Translations under genes and position numbers: made by a program
Shown here: in pieces, positions 9,824-19,589 of the stretch
How the letters are laid out: every line of letters begins with the position of its first letter
How positions within the stretch are numbered: the stretch's first letter is position 1
DNA from: Prorocentrum cordatum
Taxonomy: Eukaryota > Sar > Dinophyceae > Prorocentrales > Prorocentraceae
Assembly (NCBI GenBank): GCA_963575745.1
Contig: CAUYUJ010000892.1
Location: 1-64,000 of the forward strand
Direction: 5' to 3'
DNA length: 64,000 nucleotides
The notes under the pieces: generated by a model
What the model was told of the DNA's origin: nothing
Databases searched by the model: none
What the model saw: the letters and a program-made list of their open reading frames with translations, nothing else

Positions 9824-10063
9824 GAAGATCACACGCATCGGTGAAGATGCGCCCGTCGTCGATGCCCCTCTCGTGCCAATCCGAACGACGGAGGTCTGAC
9901 TGAGAAGGGCAACAATGTATGCGCCTTCACCCCTTGCTCCGAGTCTGCCCGAGCGGGGCCCTCTTCAAGTACAGACTGCAGACTAGTTGAAGGTCGGACA
10001 TGGGCTGATTCGGAAGAAAAACTAAAGAAGCCAAGGGACACACAAACAAATAGACACAACTCC

Positions 10064-10596
10064 TTCAGACATGTCCTCCTACATGCTGAATTGAACAATG
10101 AACCAGAATCTACAAATAAGCCAACGTAGACAAAATAACACGAGATCTCCGGTAACTACTTAACAATATTTCTAATTCGCGCGCGCGCGGCGGCCCCTGG
10201 GGGGGCCCGGACGAAAAGTACCCAGGCCGATACCTGGCCGGGTCCCAGGCGATCCCCAGGGGGGAGGCTATTTTTCGCCACCCCTCACGAGGATCGTGGC
10301 CTCCGAGGGGGGTCTGCAATCGACTACCCCCCCTCCCGCCCCAAGGGGCCCCCAAGAGCCCTCCAAGAGGCCCCAGGGGAGCCCAATACGCCGCCAAGGA
10401 GCCCCAAGACGCTCCCAAGAAGCCCCCAAGAAGCCCCCAAGACGGTCCCAAGAGGCCCCAAATAGCGCTCCAGGGCCGGCGGAATGAGCGAAGCAATTCA
10501 ACACGCAAAAGTAGACAAAAGAACACGAAACATCGTCCCAAGGCTATTTTCTACGATCCTTGAGGATTCTTATTACGAGGGACATGCCCGAGTTAA
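10064..10596. mobile_element. TTAGGTCGGGC-type MITE split by an insertion
   Basis: The left half (10064-10142) begins TTCAGACATGTCCTCCTACA, a degraded family terminus. The right half (10511-10596) carries the internal text ACATCGTCCCAAGGCTATTT and ends ACATGCCCGAGTTAA. Between them is about 370 bp of unrelated GC-rich sequence. An 18-bp word starting GTAGACAAAA and ending AACACGA is present at both edges (10125-10142 and 10511-10528, 17 of 18 identical), as expected for a target duplication of the inserted piece. Confidence 0.5.
10143..10510. mobile_element. Insertion inside the MITE, origin unknown
   Basis: GC-rich sequence containing a (GC)n run at about 10179-10189 and the CCAAGAGGCCCC low-complexity class (10320-10480). 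It is bounded by the 18-bp direct repeats described for the interrupted MITE. No coding motif is visible. It could be a truncated retroposed fragment. Confidence 0.4.
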
Positions 10597-10828
10597 AACT
10601 GATCGATCGGTCAATATTGCTGTCAAGAGGAACATGCCCGACTTACAATTGGGTCGCTCGGCCATCGCGCCGCCAACCCCCACGCACTGACAGCGTGCCC
10701 CCGACTGGGGCCCGAACGCCGCACACCCTGCGGCGCGCCACACGCGGTGGAGGGGGCCACACCCTGCGCCGCGGGCGGCTGTGTGGGGCAGGGACCCCTT
10801 CCCTTCGCGGGGGGCCATGACACGAACA

Positions 10829-10987
10829 GTAAGTCGGACATGTCCCTCTATCGGAAGAATGTTCAAGAGAATGGGAAAAATAGGATGGTGGCGATGTTTG
10901 GTGCTCTTTTGACTGTTGTTCACGATGGTTTGACTATCTCTGATTTTTCTTTCAGGGTGCGCATGTAGGAGGACATGCCCGACCTAA
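10829..10987. mobile_element. MITE, TTAGGTCGGGC family, with target duplication
   Basis: A 159-bp element whose left end reads TAAGTCGGACATGTCC and whose right end reads ACATGCCCGACCTAA. Flanking 8-mers are CACGAACA (10821-10828) and CACTAACA (10988-10995), 7 of 8 identical. The interior is in the opposite orientation to the copy at 30378. Confidence 0.7.
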
Positions 10988-11327
10988 CACTAACACCGAA
11001 GACTTCGCAGCCTTGCGGCAAGGCTCTTGCCCCCCCCGGGCGGCGCTCTGCTGCCACCGGGGGGGACGCAGAAACCATCAAGCTCCTGGGTGGAGGGGTC
11101 ATCCCGAGGGAGACGGGGAGGACTTGAGGCAAAGTGGCTCTGGGGCGCCTTCACACCTTCAGTGGGCCGAGGTTCCTGGAGTCACCACCCTGTAGGGCAC
11201 GCTGGCAGGACGGTGCGAGTGGCCTGAGGCTGTGGCCCAGACCGCACAGAACAAGGCCGTTCTGGGCTAGGAACCGACCAGAATCGCAGGAGGGCCGCAA
11301 GAGGGTCCAAAGAGGGCTCCCAGGGCT

Positions 11328-12089
11328 CGAGTAGGGGATCGACTTCAGAATTGGCTTTCCCCAGAACTTGTTTTTCCTCGCACATATTTTGGGAGAAGAA
11401 GGAGGGGCATGAGAGAGGGGACGATCGCGCCAAGCCATCACGTACGCGATTGCCCACTGCGCAGTCCAATCGGCTGCGTCCCTAAGTCGACACCCTCAGG
11501 CCTGATACTGACAGCGACTGGAGTAGGAGAGGAGACGGAGGACCTGAGACCAGACAGTGGCGCTGTGTGTGCATCAATCCCCATATGGTCCCATCGACCA
11601 TTTATATAACGAGGCCTCACACAACGACACAAAGAAGGAAAACTTACAGTGCAAACTAAGTTAAAGCCAATGCGGCGAGGTGGATGATAGAAACCATCCC
11701 CGGACCGGGCACGCTGAACTGTACCTTGCGTGCGGGAACGCCTCAATAGAGTGAGACAGCAAGGCTAAGAGTTGCCTCCAAGCGCAACTGAGTGACTGAA
11801 TAATGGACGAGGCTGTCCACACGGCCAAGACGCGTGGAGGCGGCAAGCCAAAGCGGGCAGCGCGAACGAGCAGCGGCTCTCCAGAGGGAGCGGCCGACAA
11901 GACCGGGTGGCTTATGGCCCACCCCCGAATGCAGCCGCTGCATGCGCCAAAACTGTTTATATCGTCGAACCTGCGAAAAATACGCAGAATGTTCCTTTGA
12001 TGTGCGGAGAATTGTACGAATGCTTCGCATAAACTCGACGGGGAAATAAATTCAAGGGTACATCAATCCTGTAGTTGATCCTCTACTCG
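11328..12089. mobile_element. Long TIR element, family W
   Basis: The left end CGAGTAGGGGATCGACTTCA pairs with the right end, whose reverse complement starts CGAGTAGAGGATCAACTACA. The element is about 760 bp. The short relative at 50271-50443 has the same termini and a similar right-hand interior, so this may be the parent form or a copy with added internal sequence. No transposase motif is visible and no target duplication is clear. Confidence 0.5.
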
Positions 12090-12171
12090 AAAGGCGGTCA
12101 CAGGATGGCCCACAAGGAAAATCAACAGCGTAGGGAGGAAGGAGGGCGGAGGGGGGGACCGCCTGACGAGG

Positions 12172-12355
12172 CTACGCTCCCCTTTCCTTAGTGAACGGGT
12201 CTCCGCGGAGCTCCTCGGGGCGGTCGCATCGGCTGTCGCGCCGCCGCAACTGCTCGGGCACCTCGCGGCCGCGCGCCTGCAGCAGCGCCTCGATCGCCTG
12301 GTACTCGGGCGCCAGAAGCCGCTTCAGGCCCCGGATGACAGACCTGCTGTGGACA
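12172..12355 (-). CDS. Possible terminal exon, unrecognised gene
   Basis: The minus strand reads LKRLLAPEYQAIEALLQARG and continues to DPFTKERGA and a stop, with a natural residue mix unlike the low-complexity surroundings. It is preceded by CCACAGCAG, a plausible 3' splice site with the repeated AG typical of dinoflagellate introns. No upstream exon was recognised and no domain is known to me. Confidence 0.3.
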
Positions 12356-12383
12356 AAGGCGAATACGGCCAGACCTAAGATAG

Positions 12384-12560
12384 AAACACATCCCTCAGAA
12401 ACACGGGACCCTCCGCCGGCCAACACACACACATGACATCCAAGGGTACCCTCCCCAGGGTGCACAATAACATCCAATAAACACCAAGAGCACTAGGGTG
12501 CCCTCCCTGAACCGACCTCGATCTTATTCCTCGGTCCGACTGCACGGCCGAGACGCTGAA
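12384..12560. repeat. Dispersed repeat, family V (copy 1)
   Basis: Shares an ordered set of words with 13392-13570, including GGTACCCTCCCC-like, CAGGGTGCACAA-like, and CCTGAACCGACCTCGATC (copy 2 has CCCGAACCGACCTCGATC). Roughly 70 percent identical by eye. No terminal repeats seen. Confidence 0.6.
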
Positions 12561-12849
12561 CGCCTCGCCCTGGGGGGACGCTCGGGCCATCTTCAAGAGA
12601 CGTGCCCAACCAATCTGCACCAAAAGGCACATCAGCGGGCACATCAAGAACGAATGAATAGTTGGAAGGTCGTGCTTTCCCATTGTGACGACCGCGCGGG
12701 GAACTGGTGCAGCGTACGACTACACGGGTCCTACTGTCAAGGCGCTTAAGTGAGGACCACTTCGGGCTCAAGAGGGGCTCTGGTTAACGGGTCGTTCCTT
12801 AGATCTAGATCAAGGGACCAAGTCGTGAACTAGTCGTGGATCCTGGGGG

Positions 12850-13095
12850 CTCTTCCCCCAAACACATTGGGCACACCTGGGGAACAAGGGGGGCACCCTC
12901 CTCCAAAGGGGGGGGATTCGAACCGTGCCCCCCCCCTGCCCTGTTCTGAAGGAGGGGAAGGTGGAACTGGGGATGCCTCTACCCCCGCCCTGAGTGCAAG
13001 GGAGGGGGGGTCGAACGAGGGGGGCCCACCCCCATGTCCAAGGGGGGGGGGGTCGAACCCCAAGGGGGCCCCGCAGGGGGGCCAAGGGGAGGAGG
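12850..13095. repeat. G-run/C-run low-complexity block
   Basis: Alternating runs of G and C with repeated GTCGAAC and CCAAGGGGG words. A GATTCGAACC word resembles a tRNA T-loop, but the flanks do not form a T-stem. No gene. Confidence 0.6.
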
Positions 13096-13391
13096 CCGGA
13101 CAATTGGTAGCTCCTGAACATGTTTACAACCAAACCGCCCAGACATATCACCCCCAATGCAAAGACGGGGACCTACTTGAGACCACGTCTTCACTATGTC
13201 TTTTGGATTAGGAGTTCTTCAAGGAAAGACCACAACGACGTAAATGGCGCTTACAACGAAAAACGAAACGGAATCCAACGTTTACAACGAACGTTCAAAA
13301 CAAAGCGAACGACGAACGAAACACATGACAATGCCCACATCGAGCTGAACGGCATTGTGGTCAGTTATTGGGGTTCTTCCACGGCCGGAAC

Positions 13392-13570
13392 TAGGAAAGA
13401 ATCACATCCTCCAGGAACATGAGACCCTCGGCCGGCTGAGCTGAAGAACATTCGAAGGGACCTTCCCCCAGGATGCACAAGAACACCCAGCAGACACGAA
13501 GAGCAGCAGGGTACCCTCCCCGAACCGACCTCGATCCTGTACCTCGGCCCGATCGTACCCCTGGTGCCTG
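13392..13570. repeat. Dispersed repeat, family V (copy 2)
   Basis: Second copy of the repeat at 12384-12560, same orientation, about 1 kb away. Confidence 0.6.
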
Positions 13571-13745
13571 GGGCGCGCAAACATGGATTAGCGATCCATG
13601 GATTCGGCGCACGGTCGCCAAACCCATGGATCGGGGGGGAGGTGCTTTTGCCAAAGTGCGGCCAGTGCCGCCTCGCTCGGCGCCGGAAATCCGCGATTCC
13701 CCGTGGAAACGGGACCCGTCGCTAATCCACGCCCCCATGAGTACA
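13571..13745. repeat. Small inverted-repeat element
   Basis: TGGATTAGCGA near 13583 has its reverse complement TCGCTAATCCA near 13720, and an inner CCATGGAT pair occurs. It may be a foldback element; a single copy only. Confidence 0.4.
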
Positions 13746-14340
13746 TGCTTCCGATCGCCCGACGATGGAGCGCGAGGGGCGCCCCCTGCGCGGGCAGCCT
13801 GCGCAGACGAGCGCGGCTGCGCAGGCACGGCCCCGCCGACACCGAGGCAACCGGAGCACTGCAGCAAAGCGGCACCGCGGCGTGAGCACAGTCCCGAACC
13901 CACTCCTGGGCAGCGGGCGGGAGCGACCCCGACGTGTAGCAACAGGCGATGCGGATACCCTCACACTGGGGAAACGAACAGGCACCGATACCGCCACTCC
14001 CCGGACCTCTCCTGGGGAGCGTTCTGACCAGGATTTCGGGACGAATCCAGGGGTGGTGACAAGGGCCTCCAAGGAGGCCCAGAAAGAGGAGAACGAGGCA
14101 AGGGCAGATGTATGTGTACCTTCTCCTCCTCTGAACCCCGACGTGTAGCAACAGGCGGTGTCAATCCCCTCATGCGAGGCGCATCGCTGCGATACAGCTG
14201 CTGCACGGGAGGAGGAAGAGGAGGGGAGGACTCATCCCCTTCCTCTTCCTCCTCGATCCCTCGAGGGACAGGGTCGACGATGAAGGGTCGAGGGCTGGAG
14301 ATCGAGAGTCGAAGGTCGGCCCGAGGTAGGCGCCCCGCCC
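13746..14340. other. Non-coding stretch with a local duplication
   Basis: CCCCGACGTGTAGCAACAGG occurs at about 13928 and again at about 14137. No gene recognised. The right edge runs into the (GAG)n tract. Confidence 0.4.
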
Positions 14341-14342
14341 CA

Positions 14343-14597
14343 GCAGGAGGAGGGGGAGGAGGAGGAGGAGGAGGAGGAGGAGGAGGAGGAGGAGGAGGAG
14401 GAGGAGGAGGAGGAGGGAGGAGGAGGAGGAGGAGGAACGGAGGTGGAGGAGGAGGGAGGAGGAGTGAGGAGGGAGGAGGAGGGAGGAGGAGGAGTGAGGA
14501 GGGAGGAGGAGGGAGGAGGAGGAGTGAGGAGGGAGGAGGAGGGAGGAGGAGAAGGAGGAGGGAGGAGGAGGGAGGAGAAGGAGGAGGGAGGAGGGAA
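14343..14597. repeat. (GAG)n tract, 250 bp, with higher-order unit
   Basis: Pure GAG for about 80 bp, then a roughly 30-bp higher-order unit (GTGAGGAGGGAGGAGGGAGG) repeated three times, then irregular GAG/GAA. Confidence 0.9.
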
Positions 14598-14767
14598 AAG
14601 GGCCCGCTTCGTCTCTCTTGCTTCGTGCCCGCGGCGGGCCTGGCCTGTTGTGGCACAGCTCCGTGCGGTGCCCGCGGGCGGAGTTGTAGCGCCCGAACTC
14701 CGACCCGGCACCGAACGGCCGCTGCCCCAGGAAGCCCGCGATGCCTCACGAGCGGCGAACGCTTATG

Positions 14768-14979
14768 CTACATCCTCGGGGGACCTGGTCTGTCCCGTCG
14801 CGGCCCTATCCGCGTCGAATCCGTGTCGAATCCATGTCGGACTCGTCGAATCCGCGTCGAACCCACGTCGACTCCGCGTCGGACCAAGGCCAGATCCGCG
14901 TCGATTCCGCATCGAGTCGAATCCGCGTCGAGGGCACAAGAAACCAATTTGGGGACAGGCGAGGCCCCCCACAAATGCA
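14768..14979. mobile_element. TIR element, family U (copy 1)
   Basis: The left end ACATCCTCGGGGGACCTGGT pairs with the right end ACAGGCGAGGCCCCCCACAA. Between them is a minisatellite of GAATCCGCGTC / GAATCCGTGTC words. Copy 2 is at 49343-49527, with the same termini and core. Confidence 0.6.
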
Positions 14980-15124
14980 ACGTAACGAACGCATCCATCC
15001 CAGACATGCTCGCGTCCTGAAAAGACACGACGGGAGGTTCTTGTGGCCGTGTTCGGTCTCCGAGAGCCTGGTCCTGGGATGAATCAGCCTGGCGAAAGAC
15101 CCAACCATGTGCACTTGTGGGTAG

Positions 15125-15745
15125 CGCAGTTGTGGGTATCGCCTTGGGTGGAGCTCCTTTTGGGCCACGAAACGCTGTGCTGGGTGGGGGAGACGCATGC
15201 GAACTTTGCCACTGGGGCCTTCGGTAGAGCTCCCTATCGGGCAGCGAGACGCTGTGCTAGGTGGGGGGGGCGCATGTGGACACCGCCAATGGGGCCTTAG
15301 GTGGAATTCCCTCTGGGGCCACGAAACGCTATGCTGGGTGGGGGAGACGCATGTGGACACCGCCACTGGGGCCTCAGGTGTTCTTCTCTATGGGGTCACG
15401 AAGCGCTGTGCTGGGTAGGCGAGACGCATGTGGGCAACGCCACTGGGACCTTAGGTGGAGCTCCCAATGGGGCCACGCAACGCTGTGCTGGGTGGGGGAG
15501 ACGCATGTGGACACTGCCACTGGGGCATTAGGTGGAGCTCCCTATGGGGCCACGCAACGCTATGCTGGGTGGCGGGACGCATGTGGACACCGCCACTAGG
15601 GCCTTAGGTGGAGCTCCCTATGGGGCCACGCAGCGCTGTGCTGGGTGGGGGGGGCGCATGTGGACACTGGACACCGCCGCTGGGGCATTAGGTGGAGCTC
15701 CCTCTGGGGCCACGAAACGCTGTGCTGGGTTGGGGCGACAGAGGC
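15125..15745. repeat. 77-bp tandem repeat, eight copies
   Basis: The anchor GCTGTGC/GCTATGC recurs at 15174, 15251, 15328, 15405, 15482, 15559, 15635 and 15719, a period of 77 with one 76 and one 84. Open frames on both strands follow from a unit without stop codons. Confidence 0.9.
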
Positions 15746-15903
15746 AGGGATGGGAAGATGGAGGAGGGGGAGGAGGAGGAGAGGACGACGAGAACGTGGG
15801 GCGCTGTCCCTTCGAAACGAGGACCCAACACCGCAGGATGGTTGGGAAAAACCAAGGTCCTGGGGAAAAGGGTCGGGACTTCCAGGGACCCTGAATATAC
15901 ACA
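15746..15903. other. Non-coding; GGGAAAAGGGTCGGGAC word
   Basis: Purine-rich start, then a segment whose reverse complement (CCCGACCCTTTTCCCCAGG) also occurs near 51968. No gene. Confidence 0.4.
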
Positions 15904-16045
15904 AGCGCGCTCCACTACTCGCAAAGTACCTACTCGCAAATGGCCAGGATCCGCCGCGGGAGATTTTCGATACATTCCATGGAGGCAAACAAATATTCAC
16001 TCGAACGTTTGCGAGTAGGCGCTTTGCGAGAAGTGGAACGCGCTC
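15904..16045. repeat. Foldback element with about 38-bp arms
   Basis: The left arm (about 15905-15942) contains CTACTCGCAAAGTACCTACT. The right arm (about 16005-16044) contains its near reverse complement AGTAGGCGCTTTGCGAGAAG. The loop is about 60 bp. Single copy here. Confidence 0.65.
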
Positions 16046-16460
16046 GGCGAGTAGAATGAAAGCCCAAACATCGCATGTCTGAGATATTCACGCCCTCGCG
16101 GTCTGGATGCCAGGGCGCGATCCCGCGGATACGCGGTCGCGCAGCCACGTTCCGCGCGGGGCATCCGCAAAAAAGCGCCCCGTATCCGCGGGGTCGCGTC
16201 CCGGGGGCACGGCTCGCGAGGCCGCAGACGCAGATGTATTTTTCGCCCACGAATGCCGTCGTAAGCAGCGCGCCCAGCCAAGCGCAGGGACTCCTGCCGT
16301 TCAGGGCTTGACGACTTCTGCTGCCCCTCGACTCGCACTGGAGCTTTCGCGATGTTGTTCAGGTGTCCTAGGGTAGTTTGGACGTGCCTGACGTGCCTAG
16401 ATGTGAATGGATTGACGTAGATGTAGGTGGAGTTACCTTAATTTGCATGTAGCTGTGTCT
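16046..16460. other. Non-coding stretch
   Basis: Contains an inverted pair around GATCCCGCGGATACGCGG (about 16116) and CCGTATCCGCGGGGTCGCG (about 16179). No gene recognised; it lies downstream of the sulfotransferase-like exons. Confidence 0.4.
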
Positions 16461-16468
16461 CGATCTAC

Positions 16469-16690
16469 CTGGCGATGTTCCCCGCGAGCCGATGGGCAAA
16501 ATGCCGTCGGGCCCTCCGCATTCCTGGTGCAAGATCCAGAGCCGCGGCCCGAAGAGCGCGTCCATGCTCCCGAGGTCCTGGGCGACGTTCCAGTGCTCGA
16601 TGAGCTCCGGGTACTGCAGGGCCTCGCCGATGCGCTCGAAGCAGCGCCCGTTGCGCTCGGGGCCGAACGTCACCGGGTCCTTCCTCCGGA
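16469..16690 (-). CDS. Sulfotransferase-like gene, 3' exon
   Basis: Reads ALQYPELIEHWNVAQDLGSM and LFGPRLWILHQE, natural protein text. The frame is best closed by a 5' splice site at CCAG/GTAGATCG (exon end 16469). Its upstream edge lies near 16690 after a GTTCAG or GTGCAG acceptor. Confidence 0.4.
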
Positions 16691-19275
16691 GGGCGCCAGC
16701 TCTGAACCTGCACCGATGCTAGCCAGGCCCAGGCCCAGGCTCGAGCGGTCGTCGTCCGTCCTCGCTCGGCCAGGAGGGCGTTTGCACTGATCCTGCGCCC
16801 AGGATCGGCCTTGCCAGGATCCATGCTGGGGCACAGTTGGCGCCCTTCGACTCCTGTCCAGCGGCCCCCGCTTTCTGCAGAGGTGCATCTCCCAGAACAC
16901 CTTCTCGAAGCGGCCGAGCGGGTCGCACACCACGGACACGACCTTGAGGCCGGGGACCCGGACCAGCGCGTGCCGGGCCCGGGCGTAGTGCGACAGGCCC
17001 GGATGGCTCAAGCCGCGCGCCATCCTGGCATGAGGAGAGTGTCGGACAGCAGCACCAGAAGACCTCCAGCGGCTGTTGAATCGCTCGACCTCATGTCTGT
17101 ACGGTAGGATCTTGTTATGCTGGAAGAAGAAGTCATCCTCCTCCGACTTGGTGAAGACAATCCGACACCGCGCTTGCAGACGGATCGTAAGTGTCGGACC
17201 CTGAACAATGTTGTAGTAGCTTGAGAAAGGACCCCGAAACATCGAGCCCAACACGCATATACTTCTTTGACATACACAAATGCTTTTGTACTCCTTTCGA
17301 TCCATAAGTGCGGCTGAAACCGAATGTTCGCACATGAGCCCCGATGGCCCCATGGCACGTTCACCCCGAATGGCATCTCCCTTCCCACCCACCTCCGTCC
17401 CCCAAGGCACACGCCCTACAACGCGGGGGCGGAACCACGCGGCAACTCAAGCGGATATCTGGGTGTTTCTCCAAGTTCTTCAGCAGCGAGGTGCTCCTGG
17501 AAGAAGAGCAAACTGCACGAACATCAGCTTTCGGAGGCCTGCGGGACTCTCTTGAGTCTACGCTGGACCCCAGTGGCGGCGACTCCGGCGCCGCCCCCTG
17601 GTGCGCTTCGCGCGCCAGGGGAGGTGGGTACAGCGCCGACCCAAGAAAACCGCGAGGACCTGCGATAGTGCATGTCCGTGTCGATATTTTGGCACGTCGA
17701 AGGTGGGTCCGACAAACACCGAGCACGATGCCCAACAACAAACGCCGACCGAAACTGACAGCGGACGCTGTGTGGCAGGCTACCTTTTTCACTTCAAGTG
17801 GACCACTTTCGCGGCGACACCGACGACGAGCAGCGCACCCCTCTTCACAATGATGAACTGCTACTGTTCGGTCGGGCATGTCCTCCTACAGGCGGATTCT
17901 TGAAAATAAATTCAAATCGTCAAACAAGAATCAAAGCAGTCAAAAGATCACGGAAAATCATCGCCAGGCATTGTTTTACACGACTTAATGCTACTATTGG
18001 GTCGGGCATGTCCTCCTACAGGCGGATGTTAGAAGGAAAATAGAGTTCATCAAAACATATGGACAACTAATTACACAACAAATGCAAACATCGTTCCCAA
18101 ACTATTGTTGAACTATTTTTGAATATTCCTGCTGTGCAGGGACATGCCCGACTTAATGCTACCGGCCTGCATCCCCACTCTTTCCATACAGCCGTCATGT
18201 TACTCTGAGGAATGGCAAGGGCTCTTCTGGCCACGGCGCGCCTCGGTTACGCAGAGTATCCCCCCACCCAGGTCACGGGAGCGGCCTGCACACAAGCCCT
18301 TCCCGAGCCAAAAGTTATTATCCTACAATGGGGACCCATGCCAATAAACACCCTGCTTGCCTCCAGGGTGCCCTTTAGGCTTCTTGGGTCTCGATGGTTT
18401 TGCCATGGAAGTCGTGACGTTCCCACACCAGCAGTCACAGGACGTCCTGGGGTCTCAGGTATGGGTTTCTTGTGGAAGTGTTTTGTGGTCGAACTCCAGC
18501 TGTACGTTCAGAGTCTTGACTGCACCCAGTCAAACCGTGCCGACTCGTATACTTAAACAAAACAGGGCGGCACACACGCACACGTTCGGAGGTCGGCGCA
18601 GACAGTTTCTGAATCAGCGCTGGGTCCCCATCCCAGGCGCGCTGAGCGCACCAGGGGCGGCGCAAGAAGCGCCGCCAATGGGGCGCAACACCAATCCCAA
18701 AAATCCCGCGCGGACCTCCGAGAATTGTGAATGCCGTTCTTTCTTCCATATTTAGAGGCCTCCCACATGGGGTTGGAATAGACAAGGTCGGAGAATCGCG
18801 CCATGTCGACGTTGCATCACCGATGCATCGGCGACGTCGGCGATGCATGGGCGCCGTCGGCGTACGGAAAAGCGGCTCCACATCGAGCTGCAACGCCGAT
18901 GCATCGGCGATGCAGCGCAATCCTCCGACCCAGTCTGCTCCGACCCCATCAGTTGGTGGCGCGCACCAGGGGGTAGGGGGGGGAGAAGGCCTCTTGGAAG
19001 GAGGCTGCTTTTCAGAAGGCGCCAGCCCTACATCGATAGATGAGGCCCACGCCTTCTAAAAAGCAGGGTGATTCAAAGAAGCCTTCCCCCCCCCCGTTCC
19101 CCCCTCTGTGCGTGGCTGAACAGAGAGGTGCTCCCGCAGCTGTTGATGCCAGCGACGACGAAGTCCAGGCCGAAGCGCGACCAGTGGGAGACCTCCGCCA
19201 CCTCCGCCGCGGGGGGCAGCGGCGGGAGACGCACGTCGAAGCCCAAGAAGTGCGCCAGGAAGCGGGGTATAACCT
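16469..19275 (-). CDS. Split sulfotransferase-like gene, partial
   Basis: Three minus-strand segments fit one P-loop sulfotransferase in the right order. The 5' segment (about 19110-19275) carries DFVVAGINSCGSTSL, resembling the 5'-phosphosulfate (PAPS) binding loop. The middle segment (about 16885-17165) carries SEEDDFFFQHN and, near its end, KVVSVVCDPLGRFEKVFWEM, resembling the 3'-phosphate binding motif (VxRDPxxR, here with Cys for Arg). The 3' segment (about 16469-16690) reads VTFGPERNGRCFERIGEALQ. The family transfers sulfate from PAPS to an acceptor; the acceptor is unknown. The 5' intron of about 2 kb holds MITEs and repeat families S, X and Y. Start and stop are not identified, and the missing Arg may mean decay. 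Confidence is moderate: motifs are clear but exon borders are inferred. Confidence 0.45.
16885..17165 (-). CDS. Sulfotransferase-like gene, middle exon
   Basis: Reads IVFTKSEEDDFFFQHNKILP, then HEVERFNSRW, and ends with the CDPLGRFEKVFWEM motif at about 16886-16948. The middle part (about 17000-17060) may contain a frame disturbance. The exact acceptor is not determined. Confidence 0.45.
17530..17668. repeat. Dispersed repeat, family S (copy 1)
   Basis: Words in order: CTTGAGTCTACGCTGGACCCC, a CAGGGG/GCGCC core, then GACCCAAGAAAACCGCGAGGACC. The ends are weak inverted repeats (CTTGGxTCxGCGC and GCGCxGAxCCAAG). Relatives lie at 18605-18725, 26808-26928 and 27677-27780. Confidence 0.55.
17867..17988. 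mobile_element. MITE, TTAGGTCGGGC family, tandem copy a
   Basis: The left end TTCGGTCGGGCATGTCCTCC is intact. The right end is eroded but finishes CACGACTTAA. It is bordered by TGCTACTG (17859-17866) and TGCTACTA (17989-17996), 7 of 8 identical. Confidence 0.65.
17997..18156. mobile_element. MITE, TTAGGTCGGGC family, tandem copy b
   Basis: 160 bp, left end TTGGGTCGGGCATGTCCTCC, right end GGGACATGCCCGACTTAA. It starts directly after the 8-mer that ends copy a and is followed by TGCTACCG (18157-18164). Copies a and b therefore share one target sequence. It lies in the putative sulfotransferase intron. Confidence 0.7.
18325..18510 (+). repeat. Dispersed repeat, family X (copy 1)
   Basis: Starts TGGGGACCCATGCCAATAAA, includes CACCCTGCTTGCCTCCAGGG and GACGTCCTGGGGTCTCAGG, and ends near TGGTCGAACTCCAGCTGTA. 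Copy 2 is at 19590-19773 and copy 3, inverted, at 20006-20178. Confidence 0.75.
18605..18725. repeat. Dispersed repeat, family S (copy 2)
   Basis: Contains AATCAGCGCTGGGTCCCC, an inner CACCAGGGGCGGCG, and CCAAAAATCCCGCGCGGACC at the right, the family S order. Confidence 0.55.
18755..18953. repeat. Foldback element, family Y (copy 1)
   Basis: The left end GAGGCCTCCCACATGGGG pairs with the right end CTCCGACCCCATC. The core is built from CGATGCATCGGCGA words that pair across the centre. Other copies are at 28408-28619, 50003-50202 and 50655-50876. Confidence 0.7.
19110..19275 (-). CDS. Sulfotransferase-like gene, 5' exon
   Basis: Reads VIPRFLAHFLGFDVRLPPLP, then SRFGLDFVVAGINSCGSTSL. The upstream edge follows CCCCCAG after a long (CTC)n tract (19325-19437 on the plus strand as GAG), which could serve as the polypyrimidine tract. 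The downstream edge is near TCTCTG/TTCAG. There may be earlier exons not recognised. Confidence 0.45.
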
Positions 19276-19324
19276 CTGGGGGCGACCAAGACGATGGCTG
19301 ACGTCCCACCACCACCACTACCAT

Positions 19325-19437
19325 AGGTAGGAGAAGGAGGAGAGGGAGGAGGAGGAGGAGGAGGAGGAGGAGGAGGAGGAGGAGGAGGAGGAGGAGGAGG
19401 AGGAGGAGGAGGAGGAGGAGGAGGAGGAGGAGGAGGG
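19325..19437. repeat. (GAG)n tract, 110 bp
   Basis: Pure GAG for about 95 bp, on the minus strand a (CTC)n just upstream of the sulfotransferase-like 5' exon. Confidence 0.9.
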
Positions 19438-19570
19438 GTCGGTTCGGCCGCCCCCGACGCGCGTGCCGCTCCACCACCTTCGGGGCCCGCGGGAGCAATT
19501 CTGAGGCCAGTTGGGGCTGCCTTACCGCAGTCCGCGATTCCCCCCTCCCCCCCGTAGTCTGCCCCACCGC
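19438..19570. repeat. Local duplication unit (copy 1)
   Basis: CCGCCCCCGACGCGCGTGCC and following text, to AGGGTGACGATTGAG, recurs at 19815-19963 with about 75 percent identity by eye. Confidence 0.7.
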
Positions 19571-19589
19571 CAACGTAGGGTGACGATTG

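Noticed and set aside
12915-12990. tRNA-like GATTCGAACC word
   Set aside because: Flanking bases do not form a T-stem or acceptor stem; it lies in a G/C-run block.
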